64,000 nt of DNA from contig CAWIOX010000030.1 in assembly GCA_963837775.1 (NCBI GenBank), positions 248,001 to 312,000 on the forward strand. Direction: 5' to 3'. Of the stretch, positions 10,527-19,518 are shown piece by piece (the first letter of the stretch is position 1; each line of letters opens with the position of its first letter). The position numbers and the translations under genes were made by a program. This stretch comes from CAWIOX01 sp963837775. GTDB taxonomy: Bacteria > Pseudomonadota > Gammaproteobacteria > Burkholderiales > Burkholderiaceae_D. Below the pieces are notes generated by a model, which was not told the origin of the DNA, searched no databases, and worked only from the letters and a program-made list of their open reading frames with translations.

Positions 10527-10874
10527 TTATTCATTGCCGGCATGGGAATAGGTCGGGTTCGGTGCTACATATGCCCGCACTTTGTGATCCAGTACACCGG
10601 CAGGTGCGACCCGGTTCAAGTCGAACGAAGTAATAGTTTCCGGCCCAGTAAAACTCCAGGCGAAGGATTTGTCGCCGGCGACAAACTTGATGGTTTCACC
10701 TCCGGTCACTCTGACAGACTTGGTTTTGGGTGCAATCATCACCGTGCGCGCGGCGGCCGCTTCCGGCGCTGCATCACCCAGCAGTTTAAGGGGCGGCGGG
10801 GCTGCCAGCGCAGACAGGGACGCTCCGGACAATAGCAGGGCTGCCAAGCCCCGGAAAAGAGGTGCTGATTTCAT
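10527..10874 (-). CDS. CzcE-family periplasmic metal-binding protein (copy 2)
   Basis: Paralogue of the gene at 8833-9192: TVMIAPKTKSVRVTGGET, VAGDKSFAWSF, SFDLNRVAPAGVLDH. The signal peptide ends near LSALAA. The GGAGG ribosome-binding site lies 5 bases before the ATG at 10874; the upstream ATG at 10886 would put that site inside the gene, so 10874 is preferred (115 residues). The terminator at 10462-10495 follows it. Both copies flank corA. The role as a metal-binding periplasmic protein is inferred from the family. Confidence 0.8.
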   Translation of the reverse strand: MKSAPLFRGLAALLLSGASLSALAAPPPLKLLGDAAPEAAAARTVMIAPKTKSVRVTGGETIKFVAGDKSFAWSFTGPETITSFDLNRVAPAGVLDHKVRAYVAPNPTYSHAGNE

Positions 10875-11043
10875 ACATGCCTCCACGTAAACAAGAGATG
10901 GTCAAGGCCGGAAAACTGCATATCGGCCCCCAACTCAAGGTTAGATGAGTGCGGTTTTTGTTCGTTCCATCAAAGGACCGCTACAAACTGGGGCAGCCGG
11001 TAAAATGCGTGGTTTTTTGCCATTTTGATGATAAAACTGCGGG

Positions 11044-11110
11044 GTATGAGGTAAAACCTGCATTTCCACATAGATATTCATTGCACTTTTTGAAATACAC
11101 TGACGAGTAT
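11044..11110 (+). repeat. GTAT-63 intergenic repeat, copy 2 (diverged)
   Basis: GGGGTATG and GAGTATCC boxes with 63-bp spacing. The core keeps AAAACCTGCATTTCC, ATTCATTG and GAAATACAC. It lies upstream of the cNMP/GGDEF gene and could overlap its promoter region. Confidence 0.7.
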
Positions 11111-11199
11111 CCTGAATGTCGAGTGGCTGCGGCCTGCTACAATTTGTTACAAAATCAGGACTGACGCAACATACATCGGAAGCAGGGCGAAGAGGAAAA

Positions 11200-12180
11200 A
11201 TGGACACCACACATCGCGCCGGTACGCCGGCCCGCGTCAAGGATCTCAGGCATGCGCTGGATGCTGCACGCCTGTTTCGCGGTATCGGCCTTGAATCCAT
11301 CGAATATCTGCTGCCGAGCTGCCAGATTCTCGAGATCGAGGCCGGCGCGGCGCTGCTCAGGCAGGGCTCGGACAACGACTGCGTCTTCGTTTTACTCTCC
11401 GGCAGCCTGCAAGTCCATCTGCTGCAACCGCCCGACCAGGAAATCACCACCATCCGCGAAGGGGAATGCGCGGGCGAAATGTCGGTCATCGATGGCGGTG
11501 CAGTCTCGGCCGACGTGATCGCCGATCAAGCCTCGCGCGTGCTGCGCATTCCGCAGGATGTGCTGTGGTCGATGGTCGGCGCTTCGCACGGGCTGGCGCG
11601 CAATTTACTCTACATCCTGTCGACGCGGATGCGCTTGGATAACAAACTGATCGTCGAGAGCCTGCACGCACGGCGCGAATTCGAACAGGCAGCGCAGACC
11701 GACGCGCTGACCGGCCTGCACAACCGGCGCTGGCTGAACGATGCGTTCGCGCGGCAGGTGGTGCGCTGCAGCGAGGATGGTCAGGACTTCTGCCTGCTGA
11801 TGATCGACATCGATCATTTCAAGCGGATCAACGACAGCGACGGCCATGTCGCCGGGGATCATGCGCTGGTGGCGGTGGCGGCAGCGTTGGCCAGGCACAT
11901 CCGGCCGATGGATTTGCTGGTGCGTTTCGGTGGTGAGGAGTTCGCTCTCGGCCTGCCCGGCACCGACTGCGATGAAGCGCTGATGGTGGCCGAAAGGCTG
12001 CGGCATGCGATCGAATGCCTTGTATTGCCGTTCCGCAACAGCCATCCGTTGCCGCATCTGACCGTCTCGCTCGGCGTGGCGCGGATGCAGCAGGGGCAGA
12101 CGCTCGATGCGCTGATTGCCGCCGCCGACGCAGCGCTGTACCGCGCCAAGGACGGCGGACGCAACCGGGTTGTCATCTGA
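11200..12180 (+). CDS. Diguanylate cyclase with N-terminal cyclic-nucleotide-binding-like domain
   Basis: The start at 11200 (MDTTHRAGTP) follows AGAGGAAAA, giving 326 residues. Residues ~20-145 form a CRP/cNMP-binding fold (ALLRQGSDNDCVFVLLSGSL, GECAGEMSVIDGG). Residues ~165-326 form a GGDEF domain: DALTGLHNRRW, then the active site RFGGEEF. The inhibitory I-site RPMD lies five residues before GGEEF, so product feedback by c-di-GMP is expected. The pairing suggests that a cyclic nucleotide or another ligand controls c-di-GMP synthesis; the key cNMP phosphate-binding Arg is not obvious, so the ligand is uncertain. The protein should be cytosolic. Confidence 0.9.
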   Translation: MDTTHRAGTPARVKDLRHALDAARLFRGIGLESIEYLLPSCQILEIEAGAALLRQGSDNDCVFVLLSGSLQVHLLQPPDQEITTIREGECAGEMSVIDGGAVSADVIADQASRVLRIPQDVLWSMVGASHGLARNLLYILSTRMRLDNKLIVESLHARREFEQAAQTDALTGLHNRRWLNDAFARQVVRCSEDGQDFCLLMIDIDHFKRINDSDGHVAGDHALVAVAAALARHIRPMDLLVRFGGEEFALGLPGTDCDEALMVAERLRHAIECLVLPFRNSHPLPHLTVSLGVARMQQGQTLDALIAAADAALYRAKDGGRNRVVI

Positions 12181-12266
12181 ACATCGGGCGCACAGAGCGC
12201 GCCTGAGCGCTGGCAGCGCGCTCCAAGCCGTGTTCTGCGCTTTATATTTCTCAGGTAAACAAGGGG

Positions 12267-12333
12267 GTATGTGCTAAAACAGGCATGTTCCCGCACAGTT
12301 TCATTGCGGTGTTGAAAATACACTGGTGGGTAT
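12267..12333 (+). repeat. GTAT-63 intergenic repeat, copy 3
   Basis: AGGGGGTAT and GGTGGGTAT boxes 63 bp apart, with core AAAACAGGCATG, TTCCCGCACAG, TTTCATTG and GAAAATACACTGG. It lies between convergent genes, so it cannot be a promoter-linked element here. Confidence 0.8.
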
Positions 12334-12408
12334 GGTGCAGCCTCGAATACTTGCCGAGCGGTCGTGCAAGGGCGGCGCAAAGATGCACCCACCTTGCACG
12401 GCTAGCGT

Positions 12409-12729
12409 TTACTTCAAGCCGAGACGAGCCTTGGTGGCGTCGATCAACGCGGTATCGTAGGGATACAGGTTTTCGATGAAGAACAGTTCGGTGGCGGCCG
12501 GATCTTCCAGGCACAGCGTGATCATGTGCGGGCCATCTTCGAACGTCCCCAGGAAATCATTGCCCCAGCGATTCTGACGATGCGCGCGCAACACCTCCCG
12601 ACCCAACTCTGCCAAGGGCGCGGCCACGCCGGCTGCCAAGGCTTCCTGCTGCCAGTCATCCCAAAAGAAGTTTTCTGCTGCCTGATCATCCATCTGTCTG
12701 TATTCCAAGGTAGGTGTAAAGGCCGCCAT
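12409..12729 (-). CDS. Hypothetical protein (106 aa)
   Basis: The start at 12729 (MAAFTPTLEYRQ) has GGAG five bases upstream; a shorter start at 12693 has no such site. The product is acidic and Trp/Phe-rich (ENFFWDDWQQEA), with NRWGNDFLGTFEDGPHMITL in the middle. There is no signal peptide or membrane segment and no family that I recognise. It looks like a real cytosolic protein by composition. Its neighbours are a diguanylate cyclase (convergent) and a membrane-anchored protein upstream. Confidence 0.6.
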   Translation of the reverse strand: MAAFTPTLEYRQMDDQAAENFFWDDWQQEALAAGVAAPLAELGREVLRAHRQNRWGNDFLGTFEDGPHMITLCLEDPAATELFFIENLYPYDTALIDATKARLGLK

Positions 12730-12807
12730 TCTACTCCGGAAGGGGTGAGCGGGCACTTACTGCTGTGTCGGATAGCTGATTATGCCCCGCTGCCTCTGCG
12801 TCCCGCA

Positions 12808-13695
12808 TCAGCGGCGTGCCGCCGCAACGTAGCCGGGAAAGAATTCTTGCAGCAGGAATTGCTGCAGTTCGCTGCCGTGTTCCGGCCGTGCGCTGAGCGT
12901 AAACTCCCGGCCCAAGCGATGCGAATCCCAGACGAAATCACCGCTCTTGTGACGCCGGATCAGATCGATCATCTGCTTCACGACCGCAATCCGGATGTCC
13001 TCGTCTGCGCCCTGATCGACGTTGATGAGCTGGGTCGAATTCCGGCGGAAGTTCAGATTCCAGCCGCGGAACATGAATTCGGCGCTATGCAGGCCCAGCC
13101 TGCGGATCTGGAACACGCCGCCGTGATCGTCCTTGTCGGCGCCCTGCGCAGCGCCAGGATGCGCGGCTGCGATATTCGCACGGGCGATCCGGTTGGCGCG
13201 CTGCGCGTCGTCTTCCGGCGCGGCCGTGCCATCCTGCGCGGCGGCGTCCGCGCGGCGTTTGCGCGCCGCCTCCAGTTGCGTCAGCATGTCGTCCGCAGGC
13301 GCAGGCGTCACCGTCACCGTAGCCGGCACGCGCTGCGCGCTCTCCGGACTCGCGATCGGCTTGTTTGGAATCGGGGCGGGCGCAGGGCTGCGGTCCGACT
13401 GTCGTATCGGCTTGCGCAGCACAGGTCTGGGCGCCGGTCTGGCTGCCGCCGGCGCCTGATGCGCCTCAGGCGCAATCGGGGTGGGTGGCTGGAACGGCGT
13501 CAGCGTGACGCTCAGGCGGCTGTCGTCGCCGCGCGCGGTCGTGGTGGCCGGCACCGGCGCGTGTTCGATCAGGTACCAGAATCCTAGCGCGTGCAGCAAT
13601 ACCGACAGCGCGATGGCCAGCATGACCGGCTGTGGGCGGCGGCCTGCGCCGGGAACAATCGTCTGGGCGCGCATTGCAGTAATTTTTTCTTGCAA
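12808..13695 (-). CDS. Membrane-anchored protein with proline-rich linker, function unknown
   Basis: A 295-residue protein. One N-terminal membrane helix (residues ~24-43, VMLAIALSVLLHALGFWYLI) is followed by a Pro/Ala-rich periplasmic stretch to about residue 130, and then a compact C-terminal domain with FMFRGWNLNFRRN and KSGDFVWDSHRLGREF. The layout is like TonB/TolA-type proteins, but the C-terminal domain is not one I recognise as TonB_C. The neighbours give no clue. The anchor topology is seen directly; the function is not. Confidence 0.65.
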   Translation of the reverse strand: MQEKITAMRAQTIVPGAGRRPQPVMLAIALSVLLHALGFWYLIEHAPVPATTTARGDDSRLSVTLTPFQPPTPIAPEAHQAPAAARPAPRPVLRKPIRQSDRSPAPAPIPNKPIASPESAQRVPATVTVTPAPADDMLTQLEAARKRRADAAAQDGTAAPEDDAQRANRIARANIAAAHPGAAQGADKDDHGGVFQIRRLGLHSAEFMFRGWNLNFRRNSTQLINVDQGADEDIRIAVVKQMIDLIRRHKSGDFVWDSHRLGREFTLSARPEHGSELQQFLLQEFFPGYVAAARR

Positions 13696-13871
13696 AATTG
13701 CCTGTTTCCTTCAATTTGAACGGCTATTTTACCGAACAGCGGCATCCGGTGATTTTTCATCAGTCGTCAGACACAATCCAGGCCCATTTGTTGCAAGGGA
13801 TGGATGCAGCGAGGTCGGCTGGACATCGCGGCGGGATCACTTATCATGGCAGGTCAGTCAAAAAGGAAATC

Positions 13872-14129
13872 ATGAACACCACAGCCAAACCCGAATCGCT
13901 ATCAGCGCTGGCGCTGATCGAACGCTTGAACGAGATCATCAGGGAATACGGGCCGGAGGTGATGCTCGCGGTGACCGACCCCGAGGTCGGCCCCGATGCC
14001 ACGGTGCTGCTGGCGCACAACAGCGGCAAGCTGTTCATCGACTCGGAAACCGGGCAGCCGGTCTACGTGATCGATGCGGAACACGACTTCACGCCGCTGT
14101 GGGCGGACAAGAAATCCGAAGATGCGTAA
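13872..14129 (+). CDS. Small hypothetical protein (85 aa)
   Basis: ATG at 13872 follows AAAGGAAAT. The product has an N-terminal helix (SLSALALIERLNEIIREYG) and then a short beta-rich part with VGPDATVLLAHNSGKLF and DSETGQPVYVIDAEHDF. It is cytosolic and acidic. Its composition looks genuine, but I recognise no family. It is divergent from the membrane-anchored protein at 12808-13695. Confidence 0.6.
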   Translation: MNTTAKPESLSALALIERLNEIIREYGPEVMLAVTDPEVGPDATVLLAHNSGKLFIDSETGQPVYVIDAEHDFTPLWADKKSEDA

Positions 14130-14630
14130 GCGATCCGTTTTTTCTGAAATGCGAAAAAGCAGGGGTATAGGATAAAAATGGCGATTATCCGCAGGTAATC
14201 ATTGGGCCTATGAAAATACACCAGGCAAGTATAGTGCAGTGCCCGGAGCGGTGTCGGAGCGCGTGCCCGGCAGCCCAGGCCGGCCAATTGCGCGCAAGGC
14301 TCAGCGTGCCCCAGATCTTGAACGGGAACACGAACGGCTGCTGCCGCGGGTCCAGATGCAAGTCATCCAGACAGCCTTTGAAGCTGCCGCCAGCCGATTG
14401 ACCCGCCAGCGACAGCGTGACCGCAAAGCGCGCGACCCCGTTGCCGCAGCCCATCGCGTTGGAGTCCAGCGCAAACCGCCGGCATCAATGCCAGCACAAT
14501 CTTGCTGCGGCAACGTCGATCTCCTGTTTAATCGACACTGACCCCGATATTTTCTGACCCCGATATTTTATGGAGCCCGGCTTGGCTATTTGCGCTCGAT
14601 AACGATTAATATTGCGGTTCAGTAACATCA
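14130..14630. other. 501-bp intergenic region, with a 16-bp tandem repeat
   Basis: It holds GTAT-63 copy 4 and a perfect tandem duplication of CTGACCCCGATATTTT at 14538-14553 and 14554-14569. The minus strand at 14185-14454 has an open frame with a plausible protein composition, but no start signal or recognisable family; it could be a gene relic. Confidence 0.5.
14165..14232 (+). repeat. GTAT-63 intergenic repeat, copy 4 (64-bp spacing)
   Basis: AGGGGTATAG and CAAGTATAG boxes. The core keeps ATTATCCGCAG, ATCATTGGGCC and GAAAATACACC. The spacing is 64 bp, one base more than the norm. Confidence 0.7.
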
Positions 14631-15677
14631 ATGCGTGAAGCAACCACTATGCATAAATGGATAAATCGCTTGCTCGGCATCCCGCAAGCGCAACCCGGGC
14701 TGCCTTCGGTGCCTGCCAGCAGCGCGCTGCCGGTCGGCAACCTGCATCCGGTTTGTGCCGCTCCCGGCGCGCTGCCGCATGCGAATATCGATATCGATGC
14801 GATTTTCTACCGCTGGCTGATCGGCAGCAGCGGCACGCCGTCCAAGGGGGCGGGCGCTCAGGAGCAGACCATTTTGCAGGCGCTCGATACGCTGTCGAAA
14901 TCGAAACTGGCCGGCGCCAACCTGGTGCCCCGGGTGCCGGCGATCATTCCGCAACTGCTCAAGAGCTTGCGCGACGAGAATGTTTCCGCCGCCGACTTGT
15001 CGCGCCAGATCGCCCACGACGTGGTGCTGATTGCCGAAGTCATCCGCGAGGCCAACAGTCCCTACTACCATCCGGCCAAGCCGATCGCCAATCTGGAAAA
15101 CGCGGTCATGGTCTTGGGCCAGAACGGCTTGCGCCTGCTGATCGCCAGGGCGGCGTTCCGGCCCATCATCAACCTGCAATCCGGGCGTTTCACCAGCCGC
15201 GCCGCGCCGCATATCTGGGCCCAATCGGAAAAGTGCGCCGACACCTGCAGCCGCCTCGCGGTGGCAATGAAGGTCGAGCCATTCGAGGCATTTCTGGCCG
15301 GACTGATCCAGAACGTCGGCCTGATCGTCGCGTTCCGGCTGATCGACCGCTTGTGCGACGGCCACGCGTTGCCGGGATCGGAACTGTTCTGCCGTTCCCT
15401 CAGCGCCCATGCCCGGATGCTGTCGGCGCTGATCGGGCAGCAATGGGATTTTCCGCACGATGTGGTGATCGCGATCGAAGACATGAGCTGGGGCCTGCCC
15501 GCGGTCGATAAGGCACCGCTGCATCAGGTGCTCTCGAGCAGCGACCGCGTCAGCAAGATACGCATGCTGGTCGACAATAAATTACTGGGCCAAGACGAGG
15601 AATCTGTCTTGAACGGGCTGTCCGCCGCCGCGCTGCAGTGCTTCAATCAACTCAAGCCGCCGCCAGTCGGCGCCTGA
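14631..15677 (+). CDS. HDOD-domain protein
   Basis: A 348-residue protein (or 342 from the ATG at 14649; neither start has a strong ribosome-binding site). Residues ~95-290 match the HDOD domain, a non-catalytic relative of HD phosphohydrolases: LVPRVPAIIPQLLKSLRDE, SRQIAHDVVLIAEVIREANS, LENAVMVLGQNGLRLLIARA. In characterised cases HDOD proteins act as signalling adaptors in motility, c-di-GMP or stress pathways. The first ~90 residues are unordered in appearance. It stands alone on the + strand. Confidence 0.85.
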   Translation: MREATTMHKWINRLLGIPQAQPGLPSVPASSALPVGNLHPVCAAPGALPHANIDIDAIFYRWLIGSSGTPSKGAGAQEQTILQALDTLSKSKLAGANLVPRVPAIIPQLLKSLRDENVSAADLSRQIAHDVVLIAEVIREANSPYYHPAKPIANLENAVMVLGQNGLRLLIARAAFRPIINLQSGRFTSRAAPHIWAQSEKCADTCSRLAVAMKVEPFEAFLAGLIQNVGLIVAFRLIDRLCDGHALPGSELFCRSLSAHARMLSALIGQQWDFPHDVVIAIEDMSWGLPAVDKAPLHQVLSSSDRVSKIRMLVDNKLLGQDEESVLNGLSAAALQCFNQLKPPPVGA

Positions 15678-15725
15678 AGCGCCGCAGCCTGGCGCTGCGC
15701 TTTCAGCCCAGGCTGTCGTGCCGCT

Positions 15726-15971
15726 TCATTCGCGCAGGAAGTACAGCGCCGCGCACAGGCCGCCGCCCACCACGTACAGCAGCCAGGTCTGCGAAATCGC
15801 ATAAGGGTAGAGCATCAGGCCGGCGCCGATCCACTTCGGCGTGCTGCTGGCGGTCTTCTTGCCGTAGCGCCAGGCTGCCATGCCGATGATGCCGAATATG
15901 ATTGCGCCCAGCAGGTAGGCCGGGCTGGGCAGGGTCAGGCCAAGCGCGCCAAGGGTATTCAAGTCATCCAT
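15726..15971 (-). CDS. Small integral membrane protein (81 aa)
   Basis: The product has two membrane helices (YLLGAIIFGIIGMAAWRYG and YPYAISQTWLLYVVGGGLCA) joined by a basic loop, ending in YFLRE. It resembles small conserved membrane proteins of proteobacteria, but I cannot name a family. The start is MDDLNTLGALG. It is the only gene between the HDOD protein and NnrU. Confidence 0.6.
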   Translation of the reverse strand: MDDLNTLGALGLTLPSPAYLLGAIIFGIIGMAAWRYGKKTASSTPKWIGAGLMLYPYAISQTWLLYVVGGGLCAALYFLRE

Positions 15972-16083
15972 GCTGTGTCAGTGATCCTTCGTAAATAATG
16001 AGCGGGTGAGCGCAGTGTAATGGAATCGCCGGACAGCCGCCGCGGGTCCGCCTTTGCGCCCATTTTTATTGAAAAAACAGGGG

Positions 16084-16150
16084 GTATAAGTCGAAATATA
16101 TGGCTTTCCGCACGGTTTCATTGGGCCTTCAAAAATACAGCGGGCAGTAT
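16084..16150 (+). repeat. GTAT-63 intergenic repeat, copy 5
   Basis: AGGGGGTATAAG and GGCAGTATCC boxes, 63 bp apart. The core keeps TTTCCGCACGG, TTTCATTGGGCC and AAAAATACAGCGGG. It lies between two minus-strand genes. Confidence 0.8.
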
Positions 16151-16206
16151 CCAAAGGCGTGAAGTGCCGTGCGGCGGCGCCCCGTTTGAATCAAATTCAG
16201 CCAAAT

Positions 16207-16785
16207 TCAGCCAAACGGCCTGACCCCGATCAGCCATTGATGCAGGAATCCGGCGAACAGGCCCCACGCCAGCACGCCGGCCGCAACGACCTTGGCGTCG
16301 CCCGCCGCGCTGCCGGCAGCATAGACGGTGCCGGCGGCCCGGTCACGGCCCCGCGCCGCACGAAAAGCCAGTATCGCCCACAGCAGAAAGGCGCCGAACA
16401 GCAGCAGGTCGGCCAGATTGCCGTTCGACAGCAGATGCGCCAGCGCCCAGGTCTTCACGCCCAGCAGCATCGGATGATGCAGCGTCGCCTTGATCCGGCT
16501 GCCCGGCACATAGGCCGCCGCCAGCAGGATGAACGCCGGCAGCGTCAGCAGCGCCGCCAGATGGCGGGTCCACAGCGCAGGTTCCCACAGTGCCACCGGC
16601 TGCGCACGGCTCAGGCCGAAGCCCCAGACGATCAGGCCCAGGCCCAGCGCCGACAGCAGCGCATAGAGTCCCTTCCAGCGCATTTCGCCGAGCCGCGCGA
16701 TCTGCTGCGTGCGCCAGCCGTCGGCCACGATGCGCACCGAGTGCACGCCAAGAAAGAGCAGCAAGCCGAGCAGCAGAACGATCAT
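16207..16785 (-). CDS. NnrU family membrane protein
   Basis: The start at 16785 (MIVLLLGLLLFLGVHSVRI) follows AGGAAACT, giving 192 residues. About five membrane helices are seen, with the family features FLGVHSVRIVADGWR, LYALLSALGLGLIVWGFG and HHPMLLGVKTWALAHLL. NnrU was first described near nitrite/nitric-oxide reductase genes and is related to isoprenoid-modifying membrane proteins; its biochemical role is unsettled. No denitrification gene is nearby here. Confidence 0.85.
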   Translation of the reverse strand: MIVLLLGLLLFLGVHSVRIVADGWRTQQIARLGEMRWKGLYALLSALGLGLIVWGFGLSRAQPVALWEPALWTRHLAALLTLPAFILLAAAYVPGSRIKATLHHPMLLGVKTWALAHLLSNGNLADLLLFGAFLLWAILAFRAARGRDRAAGTVYAAGSAAGDAKVVAAGVLAWGLFAGFLHQWLIGVRPFG

Positions 16786-17027
16786 GATAGTTTCCTGAGA
16801 GTAGTTAGATGGACTGAAGCATAACAAGGAAATGTGACTTGCCGGCGGCAACCCGAAAAACAGCGCAAGCATCACTGCCGCCGCGCAAGCGCCGTTCAGG
16901 GCTGCACCCACTGGCGCCGGAACTTTTCGCCGATCTGCGAACCCAATTTTTGTGGCGTGAAGTGCGAGCTGTACTGTCGTGCCGCCACAGTGGGCTGTGA
17001 AGTTAGCACAAACGGAGGTGGACAAAC

Positions 17028-17478
17028 ATGAAACGAATAAAACGATTGCTGCTGTTGAGTTCAATCCTTCTTGGTCCCGGCATCGGCTTTTCCGGAGAAG
17101 CGGTAACGGAAATTACGCCTGTGACCGAGGGCAATATCAGCTTTATTGGCGGCGGCATCGGCGCGGGACAGGCGCAGGCGATGAAGAATCTGCGCAAGGA
17201 CTACAACCTGTTACTGACTTTCGCAGTGAAGGGTTCCGGCGACATATCTGGCCGATGTCAATCTGAATATCCAGGATCGCAAGGGTAAGAAAGTACTGGA
17301 AACGGTGTCGCCGGGACCGCTTTTTTACGTAAAATTGCCACAGGGACAATACAAGGTCACTGCGGAATATGGCGGAAAATCGCTGACCAAGTCGGCTGAC
17401 ATCAAGAACAACAGCCCCGCCCGCGATCTGTATTTTTACTGGGACAAGGAAATAGCAAAAGACGCGGCAACGGAGTAG
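17028..17478 (+). CDS. Secreted carboxypeptidase-regulatory-like protein, one frameshift
   Basis: ATG at 17028 follows GGAGGTGGACAAAC. The N-terminus is a signal peptide (MKRIKRLLLLSSILLGPGIG) and the next part reads EGNISFIGGGIGAGQAQA. After LLLTFAVKGSGD the frame breaks; shifting one base near 17243 continues as YLADVNLNIQDRKGKKVLE and PLFYVKLPQGQYKVTAEYGG to a stop at 17476. The second half resembles a carboxypeptidase-regulatory or transthyretin-like beta-sandwich. About 149 residues would result. A single extra A is the simplest cause, and a sequence error is plausible. Function unknown. Confidence 0.65.
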
Positions 17479-17525
17479 GCCGTCATGCCGTCGATGGCGG
17501 GTGAGGGGCGTCAAGCAGAGCCGGC

Positions 17526-18338
17526 TCAGCGCCATTCGCGCGGATCGACGCAGTAATACTCTTGCAGCGCGGCGAACAGCGCCGGGTGTTCCTGTGCCAG
17601 CGCTGCGGATTTTTCAAAAAAAGCCTCGGTCGCCACCGCGAAGAATTCGGCCGGGCTGCTGGCGCCATAGGGATCGATCACGCCTGCCGCATGCTGCCGT
17701 GCCGCCTGCTGCAGCAGCGCGAATTCCTGCACGAAAACCGCCGACCAGCGCGCATAACGCGCGCGGCTGTCCATGTACGGCGCGCCATTGGTGCTGCCGG
17801 ACTCGCTGTCGAGCTGATGCGCGAACTCGTGCAGCACCACGTCGTGCCCCGGCGCGGCGTCGGCGCTGCGGCGTTTGACATGATCCCAGGCCAGTATCAC
17901 CCGGTCGTCGCTCCAGGATTCGCCCAGCAGAGTTTGATGGCTGTGCGTCACCAGCCCGCCGGCGGCAAGCTCGGTGCGCGGCACGATGAAGGCCGACGGA
18001 TACAGCAGGATGAACGACAGCTTCGGATACACCGGCGTCGCGCGATTGAGCAGCAGCAGGCAGGCCTTGCCGGCGATCGTCAGCTTCATCTCGGTGCTGA
18101 CCTTCAGTCCGGCGCAGCCGACGAATTTTTTCTCCAGCAGGAATTGCTGGATCAGGCGCTTCAGCTGCAGCTGAAGATCGGCCGGCAAGCGCGAATAGTG
18201 CGGCACATTGCGCCGCAGGATTTTCGCGTAAGAACGCGGAAAAGGGCGCGCGATCGCACGCCGCACCCGGTATTTCGGCAGCCAGAACAGCAGCCCGATC
18301 CCGAGCGCCAGCAGCAGCGTCAGCACGATCAGCGCCAT
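17526..18338 (-). CDS. mtfA: MtfA family zinc metallopeptidase
   Basis: A 270-residue protein with one N-terminal membrane segment (LIVLTLLLALGIGLLFWL). The zinc site HEFAHQLD, with the expected SGSTNGAP stretch after it, and the family phrases LGESWSDDRVILAWDHVK and SPAEFFAVATEAFFE are present. E. coli MtfA binds the repressor Mlc (DgsA) and is an aminopeptidase, linking it to glucose PTS control; E. coli MtfA lacks the membrane helix seen here. The relic MITE begins only four bases upstream of its start codon, so its promoter region may have been altered. Confidence 0.88.
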   Translation of the reverse strand: MALIVLTLLLALGIGLLFWLPKYRVRRAIARPFPRSYAKILRRNVPHYSRLPADLQLQLKRLIQQFLLEKKFVGCAGLKVSTEMKLTIAGKACLLLLNRATPVYPKLSFILLYPSAFIVPRTELAAGGLVTHSHQTLLGESWSDDRVILAWDHVKRRSADAAPGHDVVLHEFAHQLDSESGSTNGAPYMDSRARYARWSAVFVQEFALLQQAARQHAAGVIDPYGASSPAEFFAVATEAFFEKSAALAQEHPALFAALQEYYCVDPREWR

Positions 18339-18341
18339 GAT

Positions 18342-18463
18342 CCTGGAAATGGCAGTTGACCGCTTGTTGATTTCGATAAGCTCATGGATTCATTGAAATT
18401 TTTCATGGTTAAACAGTTCACCGTTTGGGTGAGAGCGCTACAGGCGCGATTGCAGTTTTCCAT
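18342..18463 (+). mobile_element. Relic of the 235-bp MITE (one end only)
   Basis: It starts with CCTGGAAATGGCAGTTGACC, close to the MITE terminal repeat, and stays similar to the reversed 3' half of the chaB-borne MITE up to GAGCGCTACAGGCGCGATTG. It then diverges and no second terminal repeat is found. It lies in the 279-bp gap between mtfA and the DUF2189 gene. A short tandem (CAATAGRCGGCAAG, twice) lies at about 18535-18563. Confidence 0.65.
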
Positions 18464-18617
18464 GCATCCCTTCCTTGTCGGGTGCGCCTGCGATATGAGT
18501 GAGCCAGTGGTAGATGGGATAGCCGCAACGAAAAGCAATAGACGGCAAGCAATAGGCGGCAAGCGGCATGGAACTTTGCAGCTAATTAATTTTCAAAACC
18601 ATATCATCACAAACCGG

Positions 18618-19402
18618 ATGAATGTCATGGCAAAGTCAATCTCCCCTCTGGACCAGCACTTCAGCCTGCCGTCCATGCGCACAGTGGAAGCCAGCCGGCC
18701 ACTGGCCTGGCTCAAAGCCGGGTGGTCCGATCTGCGCGACAACCCGGGCGCCAGCCTGACGTATGGATTGGCGCTGTCGATTGCCGGCTTTCTGATCCTT
18801 TACTACGCAGCCGACATACCGTATCTGCTTACCGCCGCGATTTCGGGCTTTTTCCTGATTGGGCCGGTCGCCGCATCGGGTCTGTCCGAATATCGAGGCG
18901 GCACGAAAACGCTGAGAAATCGCACGTTCTTGGCGCAATCGCCTTATATGTAATGGCGTATGAGGGCGAGTCGCTCAGTTCTTCGTCGTCATCCCGCGCG
19001 GATTGCCGTGCAGATCCGGGAGCGTCTTTCTGCGCTCATGTTTGCGCTAATTTCGTCAGGGGCGGCGTGCCGGACGTCAGCCATTTTGTAAAAAATCTGC
19101 TGTTGTCGGGCGAGTACGTGCAATTTGTCGGGCTGTATCTGCTGGCAGGCGGCGTACTGGCCGCGACGGTATTCGCGCTATCGGCTTTCGCCATTCCGAT
19201 GCTGCTGGATCGCAAGGTCGATGTCGTCACAGCGATGATGAGCAGATTTCGGGCCACTGAAAAAAATCTCGGCGCGATGTTGGTCTGGGCCATGCTGATT
19301 GTCGCCTGCATCGCGATCGGTTTCGCCACGATGATGATCGGCATGATCGTGCTGCTGCCGCTGTTTCGGCATGCGACATGGCACGCTTACAGGGATCTTC
19401 TG
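18618..19402 (+). pseudogene. DUF2189-family membrane protein, broken by frameshifts
   Basis: ATG 18618 or 18627 opens a frame with RTVEASRPLAWLKAGWSDLR and two membrane helices, as in DUF2189 proteins. The frame stops at 18951. Membrane segments continue in a different frame from about 19060: GGVPDVSHFVKNLLLSGEYV, LYLLAGGVLAATVFALSAFA, and the typical end LPLFRHATWHAYRDL. At least two shifts and a degenerate middle separate the halves, so unlike dbpA this looks like true decay. The function of DUF2189 proteins is unknown. Confidence 0.6.
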
Positions 19403-19518
19403 TGGAATAGATGTCTGCGTTCGTGGCATCTGTGGGCACCTGATTGGGCTTTGCAGCCGAATCCAGGTGCCGGCTTCGAAGTTGAACCTTCGCTGGCAAG
19501 GCTGAACAGTTATCCATC

